Below are positions 32,454 to 41,238 of a DNA stretch of 44,687 nt, piece after piece (positions within the stretch are counted from its first letter, which is position 1; each line of letters begins with the position of its first letter). This DNA comes from Planctomycetota bacterium (GTDB lineage: Bacteria; Planctomycetota; Planctomycetia; Gemmatales; Gemmataceae), in the NCBI GenBank assembly GCA_016872605.1, contig VGZI01000027.1, positions 1 to 44,687 of the forward strand, in the 5' to 3' direction. Below the pieces are notes generated by a model. That model worked only from the letters and a program-made list of their open reading frames with translations. It searched no databases and was not told where the DNA came from. Both the position numbers and the translations under genes were made by a program.

Positions 32454-32466
32454 GCGGACATTATAG
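32454..32466 (-). promoter_or_regulatory. Possible -10 (TATAAT) abutting the start codon of the Fe-S/nucleotide-binding gene
   Basis: On the minus strand TATAAT ends six bases before ATG 32453, so transcription could start at or next to the ATG and give a leaderless mRNA. The upstream hairpin 32469-32522 occupies the -35 position and no -35 consensus is seen. Weak evidence on its own. Confidence 0.25.
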
Positions 32467-32468
32467 GG

Positions 32469-32522
32469 CCGCTTGCCGCTTCGCGCTCGCATGGCGCCGG
32501 GCGAGCGCAAAGCCGCCAGCGG
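32469..32522. repeat. Palindromic repeat, GCGCTCGC-core family, long-arm type
   Basis: Arms of 22 bases, 32469-32490 and 32501-32522, beginning CCGCTTGCCGCTTCGCGCTC, pair with three mismatches around ATGGCGCCGG. It is directly beside the TAA stop (32523) of the upstream oxidoreductase gene and just upstream of the 32453 start. Core and loop match 7288-7323 and 22590-22621; outer arms match 10458-10529. Confidence 0.82.
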
Positions 32523-33794
32523 TTATTGAAACCGCGTGACACCGGGCCGCGCCACGTTCGCCGCAGGCGGGGCGGCGTCCCAGGTGTAGGCGGCCGGTTC
32601 GAGCGTTTCGCGCGAATTCATCGCTTGCTCCCACGTGATGACCTGACCGGTGTACGCCGCCATGCGGGCCTGGATCGCCATAAGCGTACTTTTCGCCATA
32701 TACTCGCCGTCGTTGATCGGCCGGCCGTTGCGGATGCTGGCGAACAACACGTCGTGCTCAGTCTGATACATGCTGTTCGTCGGTCCGTCGTAGACATGGT
32801 CACGGCTGCCGGTGCGCAGGATCAAGCCGCGCCGCCGTTCGGTCAATAATGCGCTGCCGTGTTGGCCAAGCACATGGCCGCTCATGTCGCCGGCACAGCC
32901 GGTCTGCTGTCGGCACTGGCTGAACAGCTTGACGCCATTGGGATATTCATAAACGACGCTGAAGTGGTCGAAGATATGGCCGAACTCTTCACTCGTGCGG
33001 ACCTGCCGGCCTCCTGTGCCGACGCAGCGAATCGGATAGGTATCGCGCATGATCCAGGCACACACGTCGAGGTAGTGGACGTGCTGTTCGACGTTAAAGT
33101 CGCCCGAGAGCCAGGTGTAGTAGTACCAGTTGCGCATCTGCCAGGTCATCTCGGACATGTCGGGTGTTCGTTCGCGCCGCCAGATCGGGCCGCGCAGATC
33201 GTTGGCCTGCATGGCGACGACCTGACCGACCGCGCCGTCGTGAATGCGAGCGACCGTGTCCTTGAAGCCATTGTCGTGCCGCAAGCATAAGCCAGAGACG
33301 ACTGATAGATTGCGACGCCGGGCTTCGACGCACGTCGCCAGGACAGCACGAACACCTGGGGCATCGACAGCCGCCGGCTTCTCCGCGAAGACGTGCTTGT
33401 TCGCACGTACCGCCGCATCCAGATGCATGGGCCGAAAGTGTGGCGGCGTGCACAAGAGAACGACGTCGCACGAGGCAATGACTTGCTGATAGGCGTTGAA
33501 CCCGGTGAATCGCCGTGCTTGTGGGACATCGATCTTGCCGACGATCTCGCGATCGAGGCTGAGGAAGTTCATCGCTTCCTCGATCTTGTCGGGAAACGCG
33601 TCGGCCATGGCGAAGAGCTTGACGTTCCGGTCGGCTCGCAACGCCTGCGAGGCCGCCCCCCGGCCGCGTCCACCGCAGCCGATAAGCCCGACCTTTAGTT
33701 CATCGCCGCCGCTCGCATGGGCATTGCCCGCGATGGCCGATGACGCCGCCAATGCTGCCGTGGAGGTGAGAAACGTTCGTCGCGTGGTGCTCAT
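32523..33794 (-). CDS. Tat-exported Gfo/Idh/MocA family oxidoreductase
   Basis: 423 residues. The N-terminus STTRRTFLTSTAALAASSAIA is a twin-arginine signal (RRTFL), so the folded NAD(P)-bound enzyme is exported. LKVGLIGCGGRGRGAAS is the Rossmann GxGxxG region, KHVFAEKPAAVD the EKP motif, and NWYYYTWLSGDFNVEQHVHYLDV matches the C-terminal catalytic part with its His. Secreted members with Tat signals are expanded in Planctomycetes and act on sugars, substrate unknown. The gene is 69 bases upstream of the Fe-S/nucleotide-binding gene, separated by a hairpin. Confidence 0.9.
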   Translation of the reverse strand: MSTTRRTFLTSTAALAASSAIAGNAHASGGDELKVGLIGCGGRGRGAASQALRADRNVKLFAMADAFPDKIEEAMNFLSLDREIVGKIDVPQARRFTGFNAYQQVIASCDVVLLCTPPHFRPMHLDAAVRANKHVFAEKPAAVDAPGVRAVLATCVEARRRNLSVVSGLCLRHDNGFKDTVARIHDGAVGQVVAMQANDLRGPIWRRERTPDMSEMTWQMRNWYYYTWLSGDFNVEQHVHYLDVCAWIMRDTYPIRCVGTGGRQVRTSEEFGHIFDHFSVVYEYPNGVKLFSQCRQQTGCAGDMSGHVLGQHGSALLTERRRGLILRTGSRDHVYDGPTNSMYQTEHDVLFASIRNGRPINDGEYMAKSTLMAIQARMAAYTGQVITWEQAMNSRETLEPAAYTWDAAPPAANVARPGVTRFQ

Positions 33795-33930
33795 GGCTTG
33801 GCCCTTGGTGAAGGACAGGGGGTTGCCTTAAATCGTAATCCGTTTGCATCGCGAATACAAGTGAAACGACATTGCAAACCGAGTCGCGCCAGGCAATGTA
33901 TCGGTTCTGGGGGACGTCAGCGGCCTCCGA

Positions 33931-35109
33931 CTACCCCATCACGCCATAGGAATACGGCGTCTTGACGGGGTCATTCTCATCGAAGCGCGTGTAACGCAGC
34001 GGGGCGATGTCGAGCGTGTTGGCTTTGCCATCGACGATGAGTTCCGCCATGAGTTGGCCGACGATGGGGGACATCTTGAAGCCGTGGCCGGAGAACCCAA
34101 CGGCGCAGTAGGCGCCTTCGATTCCTGGAATCTTGTCCAGGATCGGATGCCAGTCCGGCGTGATGGCGTAAAGCGCGCCGAACCCGCCTCGGCCATAGCC
34201 GCGATGCATGGCGGGATAGCGTCGGCTTAAGCGCTGCCGCACGACTGGCAGCCAATCACCGTCGGCGGCTTCGTTGTACTGATCGGGATCGACTGGATGG
34301 CTGATCTCCTCGCCTTGCAAGCTCCCCGCGTGGATCATCTCGCCGTGCGTCGGCTTGAAGTAGATGCCCTGCACGAAATCGCAATAGACCGCCGAGCGCC
34401 GCCCGAAGTCCGCTGGACGACGATAAAGAGCGACCTGCGTTCGACAAGCTTGCACCGGCAACTTGACGCCCATGTCCTTGCCGAGCTGCGCTGCCCACGG
34501 CCCGGTTGCCAACACAAGACTACCGCAGTTGTAGCGGCCTTCATTCGTGTCGACGCCGACGATCTTGTCCTTCTCGATGACGACGCTCTCGACGGTCACG
34601 CCGAGCCGAATGTCCGCCCCCTCGCGCCGTGCCGACTCCGCCAAGGACGCGACGACCTGCACGGCTTCGACGTATCCCGCTTCGGCTTCGAAGACTGCAA
34701 GCTCGTCCTCCTTCAATCGCGCGTTGGGATCGATGTCGGCAAGCGCCTGAGCCGGGATGGCGCGGACGTCGATGCCGAGATCTTGCTGCATCTTGATGTT
34801 GGCGTCGAGCCCCGGCTTGTCCTTGTCGTTGACGATGAGGACCATGCCGGTGCGGGAGAAGACGGGAGGACCGCCGACGATGGTGTCGAACTGCTCGAAG
34901 ACGCGCAGGCTTTTCTGGGCCATGGTCGCGGTGAGCTTGTTGGAGTAATGCTGGCGGATGATCGCGCCGGATTTTCCCGATGATCCGGCGCCGAGGTATG
35001 ACTTTTCCAACAGGACGACGCGGCCTGCTTTGCGCTTGGCAAGATGCCAGGCGATGCTGGTGCCCATGACGCCGCCGCCGACGATGAGGATATCGCAGTT
35101 GACTGCCAT
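33931..35109 (-). CDS. FAD-dependent amine/amino-acid oxidoreductase (DAO family, sarcosine oxidase beta-like)
   Basis: 392 residues. CDILIVGGGVMGTSIAWHLAKR at the N-terminus is the FAD-binding GxGxxG fold. KSYLGAGSSGKSGAIIRQHY matches the flavin-proximal loop of glycine/sarcosine oxidases, and the end, GAYCAVGFSGHGFKMSPIVGQLMAELI, is the C-terminal FAD signature of that family. It would oxidise a secondary amine or D-amino acid to an imine, with oxygen or a carrier as acceptor. ATG at 35109 is chosen because it starts the FAD fold at once; the open frame extends 26 codons into the palindrome at 35127-35206. Confidence 0.87.
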   Translation of the reverse strand: MAVNCDILIVGGGVMGTSIAWHLAKRKAGRVVLLEKSYLGAGSSGKSGAIIRQHYSNKLTATMAQKSLRVFEQFDTIVGGPPVFSRTGMVLIVNDKDKPGLDANIKMQQDLGIDVRAIPAQALADIDPNARLKEDELAVFEAEAGYVEAVQVVASLAESARREGADIRLGVTVESVVIEKDKIVGVDTNEGRYNCGSLVLATGPWAAQLGKDMGVKLPVQACRTQVALYRRPADFGRRSAVYCDFVQGIYFKPTHGEMIHAGSLQGEEISHPVDPDQYNEAADGDWLPVVRQRLSRRYPAMHRGYGRGGFGALYAITPDWHPILDKIPGIEGAYCAVGFSGHGFKMSPIVGQLMAELIVDGKANTLDIAPLRYTRFDENDPVKTPYSYGVMG

Positions 35110-35126
35110 TGGGGAAACCGAAATGT

Positions 35127-35206
35127 GTAGGGACAAGCTGCCAGCTTGTCCCATGAGCATACGGTTGCTGCATACGAAGGGGAACAAGCTGGCAGCTTGT
35201 CCCTAC
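35127..35206. repeat. Paired palindromes (GGGACAAGCTG family) between cysK and the FAD oxidoreductase
   Basis: Unit 1, 35127-35152, contains GGGACAAGCTGCCAGCTTGT then CCC, self-complementary. Unit 2, 35179-35206, contains GGGAACAAGCTGGCAGCTTG then TCCC. The outer ends GTAGGGACAAG and CTTGTCCCTAC also pair, so the whole 80 bases can fold as one long hairpin or as two. The middle 26 bases, with CATACGGTTGCTGCATACG, are not repeated elsewhere in the window. Confidence 0.85.
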
Positions 35207-35213
35207 GATCCAA

Positions 35214-36170
35214 TCACTCGGGAAACAACGGCGTCGACAGATACCGTTCGCCCAAGTCGGGGAGCACGACGACGATCAGCTTGCCGGCGCTATCGGGGCG
35301 ATTGGCGACCTGGATGGCCGCCCACGCCGCGGCGCCGCAGCTGATGCCGCACAGCATCCCCTCTTCCTTGGCCAAGCGTCGCGCCATCTCGAACGCGTCG
35401 TCATCCTTGACCTGGATGACTTCATCGATGATCTTGGTGTTCAACACGCCGGGGATGAAGCCGGCGCCGATGCCTTGAATGCGGTGCGGCGACGGCGTCA
35501 TCGTCTGCCCCGCGAGCTTCTGCGTGATCACCGGGCTGTTCACCGGCTCGACCGCGATCGCCTTGAAACTCGGCTTGCGCTGCTTGATGACCTCGCTGAC
35601 GCCCGTGATCGTCCCGCCGGTGCCGACTCCGGAGACGAGAATATCGACCTTGCCTTCGGTGTCGTTCCAAATTTCCTCCGCCGTCGTCTTGCGATGGATT
35701 TCCGGATTGGCCGGGTTCTCGAACTGTTGCGGCATGAACGACTTCGGGTATTGCTTGAGGAGTTCATTGGCTTTTTCGATGGCCCCGGTCATGCCGCGTT
35801 CGCGTGGTGTGAGCACGATCTCTGCGCCGAACGCCTTGAGGAGCCGTCGGCGTTCGAGGGACATCGATTCGGGCATGGTGACGATGAGCTTGTAGTCACG
35901 GGCGGCGCAGGTGAACGCCAGGCCGATGCCGGTGTTTCCGCTCGTCGGTTCGATGATGACGGTGTCTTTGGTGATCTTGCCCGATTTCTCGCCGGCGTCG
36001 ATCATGGCGACGCCGATGCGATCCTTGACGGACCAGAGCGGGTTGAAGTTCTCCATCTTGGCCACAACGGTCGCCTTGGCGTTGCCGACGACGCGGCGCA
36101 ACTTGATGAGCGGCGTGTTGCCGATGGTCTGGGTGATATCGTCAAAAATCCGCCCTCGTCCAGCTGGCAT
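35214..36170 (-). CDS. cysK: Cysteine synthase (O-acetylserine sulfhydrylase)
   Basis: 318 residues, PLP enzyme that makes cysteine from O-acetylserine and sulfide. [21 protein letters not shown] with the Schiff-base lysine (residue 49), [26 protein letters not shown] and [11 protein letters not shown] are the standard landmarks. Length is typical. ATG at 36170 has GGAGA eight bases upstream. It is on the minus strand downstream of recJ, with a partial palindrome (36256-36288) between, so it is probably transcribed on its own. With the sbp-cysT-cysW genes at the other end of the window it suggests sulfate-based cysteine synthesis. Confidence 0.92.
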   Translation of the reverse strand: MPAGRGRIFDDITQTIGNTPLIKLRRVVGNAKATVVAKMENFNPLWSVKDRIGVAMIDAGEKSGKITKDTVIIEPTSGNTGIGLAFTCAARDYKLIVTMPESMSLERRRLLKAFGAEIVLTPRERGMTGAIEKANELLKQYPKSFMPQQFENPANPEIHRKTTAEEIWNDTEGKVDILVSGVGTGGTITGVSEVIKQRKPSFKAIAVEPVNSPVITQKLAGQTMTPSPHRIQGIGAGFIPGVLNTKIIDEVIQVKDDDAFEMARRLAKEEGMLCGISCGAAAWAAIQVANRPDSAGKLIVVVLPDLGERYLSTPLFPE

Positions 36171-36255
36171 GGTTGGTTTCTCCGTGAATGTGGTGGGCAA
36201 AGTTCCAGAGGCGAATTTAGGCAAAACCGATAGTGAAGCAAGTAGACCCAGAAGT

Positions 36256-36288
36256 CCCGGGGTGAGGTAATCCGACCCCGGGGATCGG
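36256..36288. repeat. Palindromic repeat, family 'CCC-GGGGTGAGG' copy 3
   Basis: Text CCCGGGGTGAGGTAATCCGA then CCCCGGGGATCGGA. It shares CCC-GGGGTGAGG-A-TCCGA with copies 1 and 2. The arms CCCGGGG and CCCCGGG pair. It is in the gap between recJ and cysK. Confidence 0.75.
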
Positions 36289-36297
36289 AGTGCCACG

Positions 36298-38115
36298 CTA
36301 CCCCAGCTTCGCTTGCGGGCCCGCTTGAAAATCCTTCACCTCGATCTCGACCGACTTGTAGCCGTTCCATTCGTTCCAGCGTGGCGTGAACGCGAGACAG
36401 CACACGCCGCCCTGTGACATCAACTCGTCGCAGCGCTCGCCCATGGCGAAGGCGATGGCGCGGACCTCCTTGCCGTTCTGCTTGACGCGAAACGCCAGAT
36501 GCCGTTCGCCCTCGCCGACCTTCTTCGGCGCTCCGACGACCTGAAGCCGATCCGCCAGCAACAAGGGAGGCGGGTTGCCGGCGCCGTAGGGCTCCAACTG
36601 CTCGATCCCCTGCATCATCCCCGTGGTCAACGCCGACAGCGGAACCTCGGCATCGAGCGTGAGCCGAAGCGGCTGCGGCTCGGCGCCTCGCTGCCGCGCC
36701 ACGAAGGCACAGAAATTCTCGCGAAAAATGTCAATCGATTCGGGCAGGATGCGAAAGCCCGCCGCGGTCGCATGGCCGCCATGACCGACCAGATCGCTGG
36801 TACACGCCTGCAAAGCCTCGTGCAGCATGAAGCCTGGAACCGAGCGGCCTGATCCCTGTGCGTGCGGCTGCCCATCACGCACCGCGATCATCAGTACCGG
36901 ACGCGCATATTGATCGACCAGACGGCTCGCGACGATACCCAGCAGCCCCGGATGCCAATCGGCACTGGCGAGCACGAGCGCCGGTGCGTGCAGATGACGC
37001 GCCGCCTGCTCACGCGCTTCGTGCAAGATGCGGCGTTCCATCGTCTGACGTTCTTTGTTCTGCCGTTCTAAATAGTCGGCGAGCACCATGGCCCGTTCTT
37101 CCGAGCTCGTCGTCAACAACTCGACCGCCAAGCGGGCCGTGCCGAGCCGGCCGGCGGCGTTGATGCGCGGCGCCAGCGCGTAGCCGATGTCGACCGCCCC
37201 CACGTTCTCTTTCTTTTCGAGCTTGGCGCAACGCAGCAAAAGTTGCAGCCCCAGGATCGGTTTCGCCCGCAACCGAGCCAGACCATGCCGAACGAAGATG
37301 CGATTTTCCTCGAACAAAGGCACGACGTCCGCCACCGTGCCGAGCGCGGCCAGCATGATGGCGTCGAGCAAGAACTCACGCAGGACCGGCGTGACCTTGG
37401 CGCTACCGCTGTGCTTCTTGCACAGCGCCCAGGCCAACTTGAACGCCACCCCGGCGCCCGACAATCCGCCGAACGGATACGCTGTCCCCGGCAGCCGCGG
37501 ATGCACCAGCGCGGACGCGGCGGGCAACGTCTCCTTCGGCTCATGGTGATCGGTGATGATCAGTTCCATGCCGAGCCGGTCCGCCTCCGCCGCCTCGTCG
37601 ACGCTGGCGATGCCGCAATCGACCGTGACGATCAGGTTGACTCCCTGCTCGGTCGCGAGCTTTTGCAACGTTTCTTTGTTCAGGCCGTAGCCGTCTTCGA
37701 GGCGGTGCGGCACATGAAAGTCGACCCTGGCTTGAAGCAGATGCAGACAGCGCAGCAGAATCGCCGTCGCGGTGACGCCGTCGACATCGTAGTCGCCATA
37801 GATGCAAATTTTCTTATTCTGGGCAATCGCGGCCAGGATGCGTTCGACCGCGGTCGGCACGCCGGGCAGAAGCTCCGGCTCCAGCAATCCAGTCAACGGC
37901 GACGCAAGAAAACGCTCGGCCTGCGGCAACTCGGCTTGCTGACGATTGAGCAAGAGTTGGGCCACAATCGGCGACAACTTGAGCGATCGGCTCATACGGT
38001 CGATAGCCGAGGCGTCGTGCGGCACCAAATGCCAGACCTTGGCATGCTTATGATTGGCGTCGTCCATGCGTCGCTCACGAAAGAGGAAACGGGCGTGACG
38101 TAATTTTACAGACAT
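36298..38115 (-). CDS. recJ: Single-stranded-DNA-specific exonuclease RecJ
   Basis: 605 residues. RecJ degrades single-stranded DNA 5' to 3' during recombination and repair. Motif [17 protein letters not shown], then DCGIAS and the DHH motif [20 protein letters not shown] and [10 protein letters not shown] identify the DHH phosphoesterase core. DHHA1-type [11 protein letters not shown] and the OB-fold end ([21 protein letters not shown]) complete it. Start: ATG 38115 has weak GGGA-like bases upstream; ATG 38067 (MDDANHKH) is an alternative that loses 16 residues. The residues before 38067 are basic and not obviously family sequence. Confidence 0.92.
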   Translation of the reverse strand: MSVKLRHARFLFRERRMDDANHKHAKVWHLVPHDASAIDRMSRSLKLSPIVAQLLLNRQQAELPQAERFLASPLTGLLEPELLPGVPTAVERILAAIAQNKKICIYGDYDVDGVTATAILLRCLHLLQARVDFHVPHRLEDGYGLNKETLQKLATEQGVNLIVTVDCGIASVDEAAEADRLGMELIITDHHEPKETLPAASALVHPRLPGTAYPFGGLSGAGVAFKLAWALCKKHSGSAKVTPVLREFLLDAIMLAALGTVADVVPLFEENRIFVRHGLARLRAKPILGLQLLLRCAKLEKKENVGAVDIGYALAPRINAAGRLGTARLAVELLTTSSEERAMVLADYLERQNKERQTMERRILHEAREQAARHLHAPALVLASADWHPGLLGIVASRLVDQYARPVLMIAVRDGQPHAQGSGRSVPGFMLHEALQACTSDLVGHGGHATAAGFRILPESIDIFRENFCAFVARQRGAEPQPLRLTLDAEVPLSALTTGMMQGIEQLEPYGAGNPPPLLLADRLQVVGAPKKVGEGERHLAFRVKQNGKEVRAIAFAMGERCDELMSQGGVCCLAFTPRWNEWNGYKSVEIEVKDFQAGPQAKLG

Positions 38116-38198
38116 CTGGGTCCCATGCCACCACTGCCGCAGCGCGGTCGCGAGGAGTAACGGCCCAAGGCTCGGCGTCTGGCGCCGGGCTCACTCAC

Positions 38199-38235
38199 AA
38201 AAAGCGTTCGCGCGTAACGGCGTGGACGCTTTTTT
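38199..38235. terminator. Terminator-like hairpin with T-run upstream of the DUF3365 gene
   Basis: Stem AAAAAGCGT (38199-38207) and ACGCTTTTT (38226-38234), loop of 18 bases, with further Ts following on the plus strand. It lies between two divergent genes, where a terminator is not expected, and the upstream text GGCGCCGGGCTC resembles the repeat loop. It may instead be a remnant of an element. Confidence 0.4.
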
Positions 38236-38300
38236 GTTAGATGACAGCGAACACGAACGTCCCATGTCGCGGAACTCTGCACGAATTGTTACGGCGGCCC

Positions 38301-38332
38301 TTGTCAGGCGGCTAAATTGGATATAAATATCC
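38301..38332 (+). promoter_or_regulatory. Possible promoter and dyad operator for the DUF3365 gene
   Basis: TTGTCA (38301-38306) is a good -35. A TATAAA lies 15 bases after it, and overlapping it is the dyad GGATAT-AA-ATATCC (38319-38332). This is about 35 bases before the ATG at 38367 and its AAGGAG ribosome site. The spacing is a little short for a sigma-70 promoter. Confidence 0.4.
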
Positions 38333-38366
38333 ATATTGGCCGTTTCTTTTTTGCAAGGAGATTGCG

Positions 38367-38891
38367 ATGAGCCGATTTTCGCGATGGATTCCGGTGGGGA
38401 TGATGGTCGCCGCGGTCGCCGTTTTCGTGGCAAACGGGATCGCGCCGGCGCGTGACAAGAAGGGGCCGGACAAGGCCGCCCTGGAGCGCACGCGCGAGCA
38501 GGTCAAGATGCTGGATGACTTGTACAAGACGGCCGTGGTCAGCATCACGAATAACTACATCGAAGGCCAAGCCAGCACGCCGGCCGCCTCCGTCGCCAAA
38601 GACGTTTTCGAGGCGATGCACAAGAAGGGCTATCACACCGCGCGCCTGATCGACGCCACGGGCAAACCGAAGAACAAGGCCAACGTCGCCAAGACCGACT
38701 TCGAAAAGAAAGTGGTCGAGCAGATGAAGGACGGGAAAGCCTATTATGAGGAAGTCGGCCAGGTCGATGGCAAGTACGTGCTGCGCGTCGGTACGATCGT
38801 TCCGGTCGTGCTGAAGCAATGCGCTGCATGCCACGGCAAGAAGGAAGGCGCCCTGTTGGGAGCGATCGTCTACGAAGTGCCGATCAAGTGA
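38367..38891 (+). CDS. DUF3365 (Tll0287-like) haem-binding exported protein
   Basis: 174 residues. Signal segment WIPVGMMVAAVAVFVANGIA, then a helical region (LERTREQVKMLDDLYKTAVV), and near the C-terminus QCAACHGKKEGALLGAIVYEV with a c-type CXXCH. DUF3365 proteins have a PAS-like fold with a haem close to the C-terminus; they may sense redox or ligand, though function is not established. The start ATG follows AAGGAGATTGCG, an excellent ribosome site. The gene stands alone, divergent from recJ. Confidence 0.88.
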   Translation: MSRFSRWIPVGMMVAAVAVFVANGIAPARDKKGPDKAALERTREQVKMLDDLYKTAVVSITNNYIEGQASTPAASVAKDVFEAMHKKGYHTARLIDATGKPKNKANVAKTDFEKKVVEQMKDGKAYYEEVGQVDGKYVLRVGTIVPVVLKQCAACHGKKEGALLGAIVYEVPIK

Positions 38892-38906
38892 CACGCAGTA
38901 CGTTAG

Positions 38907-38950
38907 ATTCGTTTAGCGTTCGCGGGGCGCGATGCGAGCGCTAAACGAAT
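38907..38950. repeat. Palindromic repeat, GCGCTCGC-core family, short-arm type
   Basis: Arms of 17 bases, ATTCGTTTAGCGTTCGC (38907-38923) and GCGAGCGCTAAACGAAT (38934-38950), one mismatch, loop GGGGCGCGAT. The best-preserved short-arm copy. It lies between the DUF3365 stop and the convergent CoA-transferase stop. Confidence 0.83.
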
Positions 38951-38963
38951 AACGTCTGCACGA

Positions 38964-40157
38964 TCAAATCACATTCCGCTTTCGCAGCTGCTTTAGTTGC
39001 TCATTGTCCAGACCCAGCACGTCCCGCAACACTTCGTCCGTATGTTCCCCAAGCCGAGGCGGCATCGTCGACGCGGTTGAGGGTTGACCGTCGATATGGA
39101 TCGGCAACCCCGCCAGGTCGACTAGCTTGCCGTGCGTGTCGTGTACCGTGAGTTTCATGCCGCGCGCCGCGACTTGATCCAGGGCGAAAAGCTCCGGATA
39201 CGCGAGCACCGGCGCGAAAGGCACTTCGGCTTGACGCAGCCGCTCTTGCCAGTCGGCACAGGTTCGCGAGCGCATCAAGGCTTCTACAACAGGGACCAGG
39301 ATGCCGCGCTGTTCCACGCGCTGGGTGTTGGTCGCGAAGCGCGGATCGGCGGCGAGATCGTGGCGCTCGGCGGCGCGGCAGAAGCGTTGCCATTGTCCAT
39401 CGTTGCCCACCGCAAGGATCAGCCATTCGTCGGCCGTTTGGAATGCCTGGTACGGAACGATTTGAAGATGAGCGTTGCCTTGCCGCGCGGGCATGACGCC
39501 ACTGGTCAAGTATGCCTGCACGACATTGACCTGGGAGGCGATGGCGCAGTCGAGCAGAGCAAGGTCGATTGCATAGCCATGCCCAGACTGCTCGCGGGCA
39601 CGCAAACACGCAAGAACGGCGACGGCCGCATACAGACCGGTCAGCACATCGGTGACGGCGACGCCGACCTTGCTGGGGGGCCCGTCGACCGGCCCCGTGA
39701 TGGCCATCAACCCGCTCAACGCCTGGATCGCAAAGTCGTATCCCGGCAGGTCGTTCCACGGCCCGTCTCTGCCGAATCCGGAGATCGAACAGACGATGAG
39801 ACTCGGATTCTGGCCATGCAACTTCGCGGGACTGACGCCGAGCTTGTCGGCGCTGGATGCCCGAAAGTTCTCCAAGAGGATATCGCTCTTTTTGGCTAGT
39901 GCGTAAAAGATTTGGAGCCCTTCGGGCTGCCCAAGATCGAGAGCGATCCCCTTTTTGTTGCGATTGCATGAGAGGTAATAGGCACTGAGATCACCGGCGA
40001 ACGGGGGCCCCCAGCCGCGCGTTTCATCGCCGGCGCCGGGGCGTTCGACTTTGATGACCTCGGCGCCGAGATCGCCGAGAATCTGCCCGCAGAACGGGCC
40101 GGCCAGGACGCGCGACGCATCGAGAACGCGAATGCCGGTTAACGGATTGGTCGGCAT
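38964..40157 (-). CDS. Family III CoA-transferase (CaiB/BaiF)
   Basis: 397 residues. It moves CoA between carboxylic acids. NPLTGIRVLDASRVLAGPFC then GAEVIKVERPGAGDETRGWG are the family opening. FDLNRNKKG-type bases appear as SCNRNKKGIALDL, and PSKVGVAVTDVLTG holds the catalytic aspartate at residue 170. C-terminal DTHGKLVDLAGLPI is the family end. The acyl substrate cannot be told. The ATG at 40157 has GGAG with six bases between. No partner gene such as an acyl-CoA dehydrogenase lies next to it. Confidence 0.88.
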   Translation of the reverse strand: MPTNPLTGIRVLDASRVLAGPFCGQILGDLGAEVIKVERPGAGDETRGWGPPFAGDLSAYYLSCNRNKKGIALDLGQPEGLQIFYALAKKSDILLENFRASSADKLGVSPAKLHGQNPSLIVCSISGFGRDGPWNDLPGYDFAIQALSGLMAITGPVDGPPSKVGVAVTDVLTGLYAAVAVLACLRAREQSGHGYAIDLALLDCAIASQVNVVQAYLTSGVMPARQGNAHLQIVPYQAFQTADEWLILAVGNDGQWQRFCRAAERHDLAADPRFATNTQRVEQRGILVPVVEALMRSRTCADWQERLRQAEVPFAPVLAYPELFALDQVAARGMKLTVHDTHGKLVDLAGLPIHIDGQPSTASTMPPRLGEHTDEVLRDVLGLDNEQLKQLRKRNVI

Positions 40158-40180
40158 TGGGGTCTCCGACTGGTTATCTG

Positions 40181-40216
40181 AAAACAACACAGGCCGGAGG
40201 TTGCCCCCGGCCTGTG
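40181..40216 (-). terminator. Rho-independent terminator after the DUF1559 gene
   Basis: Stem CACAGGCCGG (40188-40197) and CCGGCCTGTG (40207-40216) with a 9-base loop. On the minus strand the stem is followed at once by TTGTTTT (40187-40181), so it ends transcripts coming from the DUF1559 gene, whose stop is at 40242. Confidence 0.75.
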
Positions 40217-40241
40217 CGCGAGATGTTGCGATCTGGCGTCG

Positions 40242-41189
40242 CTAATCGGGCATTGGGAACGACCTTCCATCGTTGATGCTGCACATGCTGAGGAAATTGG
40301 CGGCGTTGACGTCGAACGCCACGCCGCGGACGGCGCCGTCGCACCACACGAAGTTGCAAACGAGGTGGCTGGACCCGAACCATCCGCCGCAGGTCGAGTT
40401 GCCCGGACGCAGGTCATAGGGTTTCGGAACCGCGGAAGGCCGGGTGAGCCCCCAGTTGCGGTCCCCTTGAGCAAAAACGATGGCATCGTTGTCCCAGCCA
40501 TCCGTGTAACCCTGGTCGTTATTGCAATCGAAACGGCCGGCTTGAGCGTTGGAACTGATATATTTCTCGCCGACCATGATCGAGTTGGAGAGGCCATCGG
40601 CAATGTCGTTCATGCGGCGCATGTTGCGGCTGAGCGAGGTTGAGGGGACAATGGGGCCGTCGAAGCTGTTGTTGCCAGAGTCCATGGAGCCGGAGCGTCC
40701 ATTGCTTCCGCCGTTGGCGGCATAATCGTTCATGGCGCGCACGTTGCAGTAGCCGCCGTAGCCGGTGACGGTTTGGACCGAGCGAACGCCGGGGCAAAGG
40801 TACACCTTGATAGGCGTGGCAGCAACGACGTTGTCGTTCGCGGCGGGTTGATTGTACACCGCCTGCTGTTCAATGAACGGCAGAATCTGGTACATCCAGC
40901 CCCAATCTTGGCTGCGAAAATCGGCCGGAGCGCCGTTAGCATTTCGCGTGCTGCGATCGACCCACCACCCGCCGCCGCCCGATGGGAAATACTTGAACGT
41001 GTCGTGATGATTGTGCCAGGCCAGGCCGATTTGCTTCAGATTGTTGCGGCACTCCATTGTGCGCATCGATTCACGAACTTTTTGAATAGCTGGCAAAAGA
41101 AGCCCGATCAGAATGGCGATTATTGCGATCACGACAAGCAACTCAATCAGTGTGAAGGCTGCTCGCCTTCGCGGATCCGAATGGTTCAT
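40242..41189 (-). CDS. DUF1559 prepilin-like exported protein
   Basis: 315 residues. The N-terminus is a type IV pilin-like signal: basic SDPRRRAAFTLIELLVVIAI, with prepilin peptidase expected to cut before FTLIE. The pilin-like helix (LLPAIQKVRESMRTMECRNN) leads into DUF1559, hugely expanded in Planctomycetes. The end shows HLVCNFVWCDGAV, like the H-X9-DG C-terminal motif of the family but with eight residues between His and DG. Function unknown. ATG 41189 has GGAGG seven bases upstream (the longer frame has a poorer site). It follows the lipoprotein gene by 50 bases. Confidence 0.9.
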   Translation of the reverse strand: MNHSDPRRRAAFTLIELLVVIAIIAILIGLLLPAIQKVRESMRTMECRNNLKQIGLAWHNHHDTFKYFPSGGGGWWVDRSTRNANGAPADFRSQDWGWMYQILPFIEQQAVYNQPAANDNVVAATPIKVYLCPGVRSVQTVTGYGGYCNVRAMNDYAANGGSNGRSGSMDSGNNSFDGPIVPSTSLSRNMRRMNDIADGLSNSIMVGEKYISSNAQAGRFDCNNDQGYTDGWDNDAIVFAQGDRNWGLTRPSAVPKPYDLRPGNSTCGGWFGSSHLVCNFVWCDGAVRGVAFDVNAANFLSMCSINDGRSFPMPD

Positions 41190-41238
41190 GGACATGCCTC
41201 CAAAAAAAGGAACAATGAAACGAAAAGAAAACGAATGT

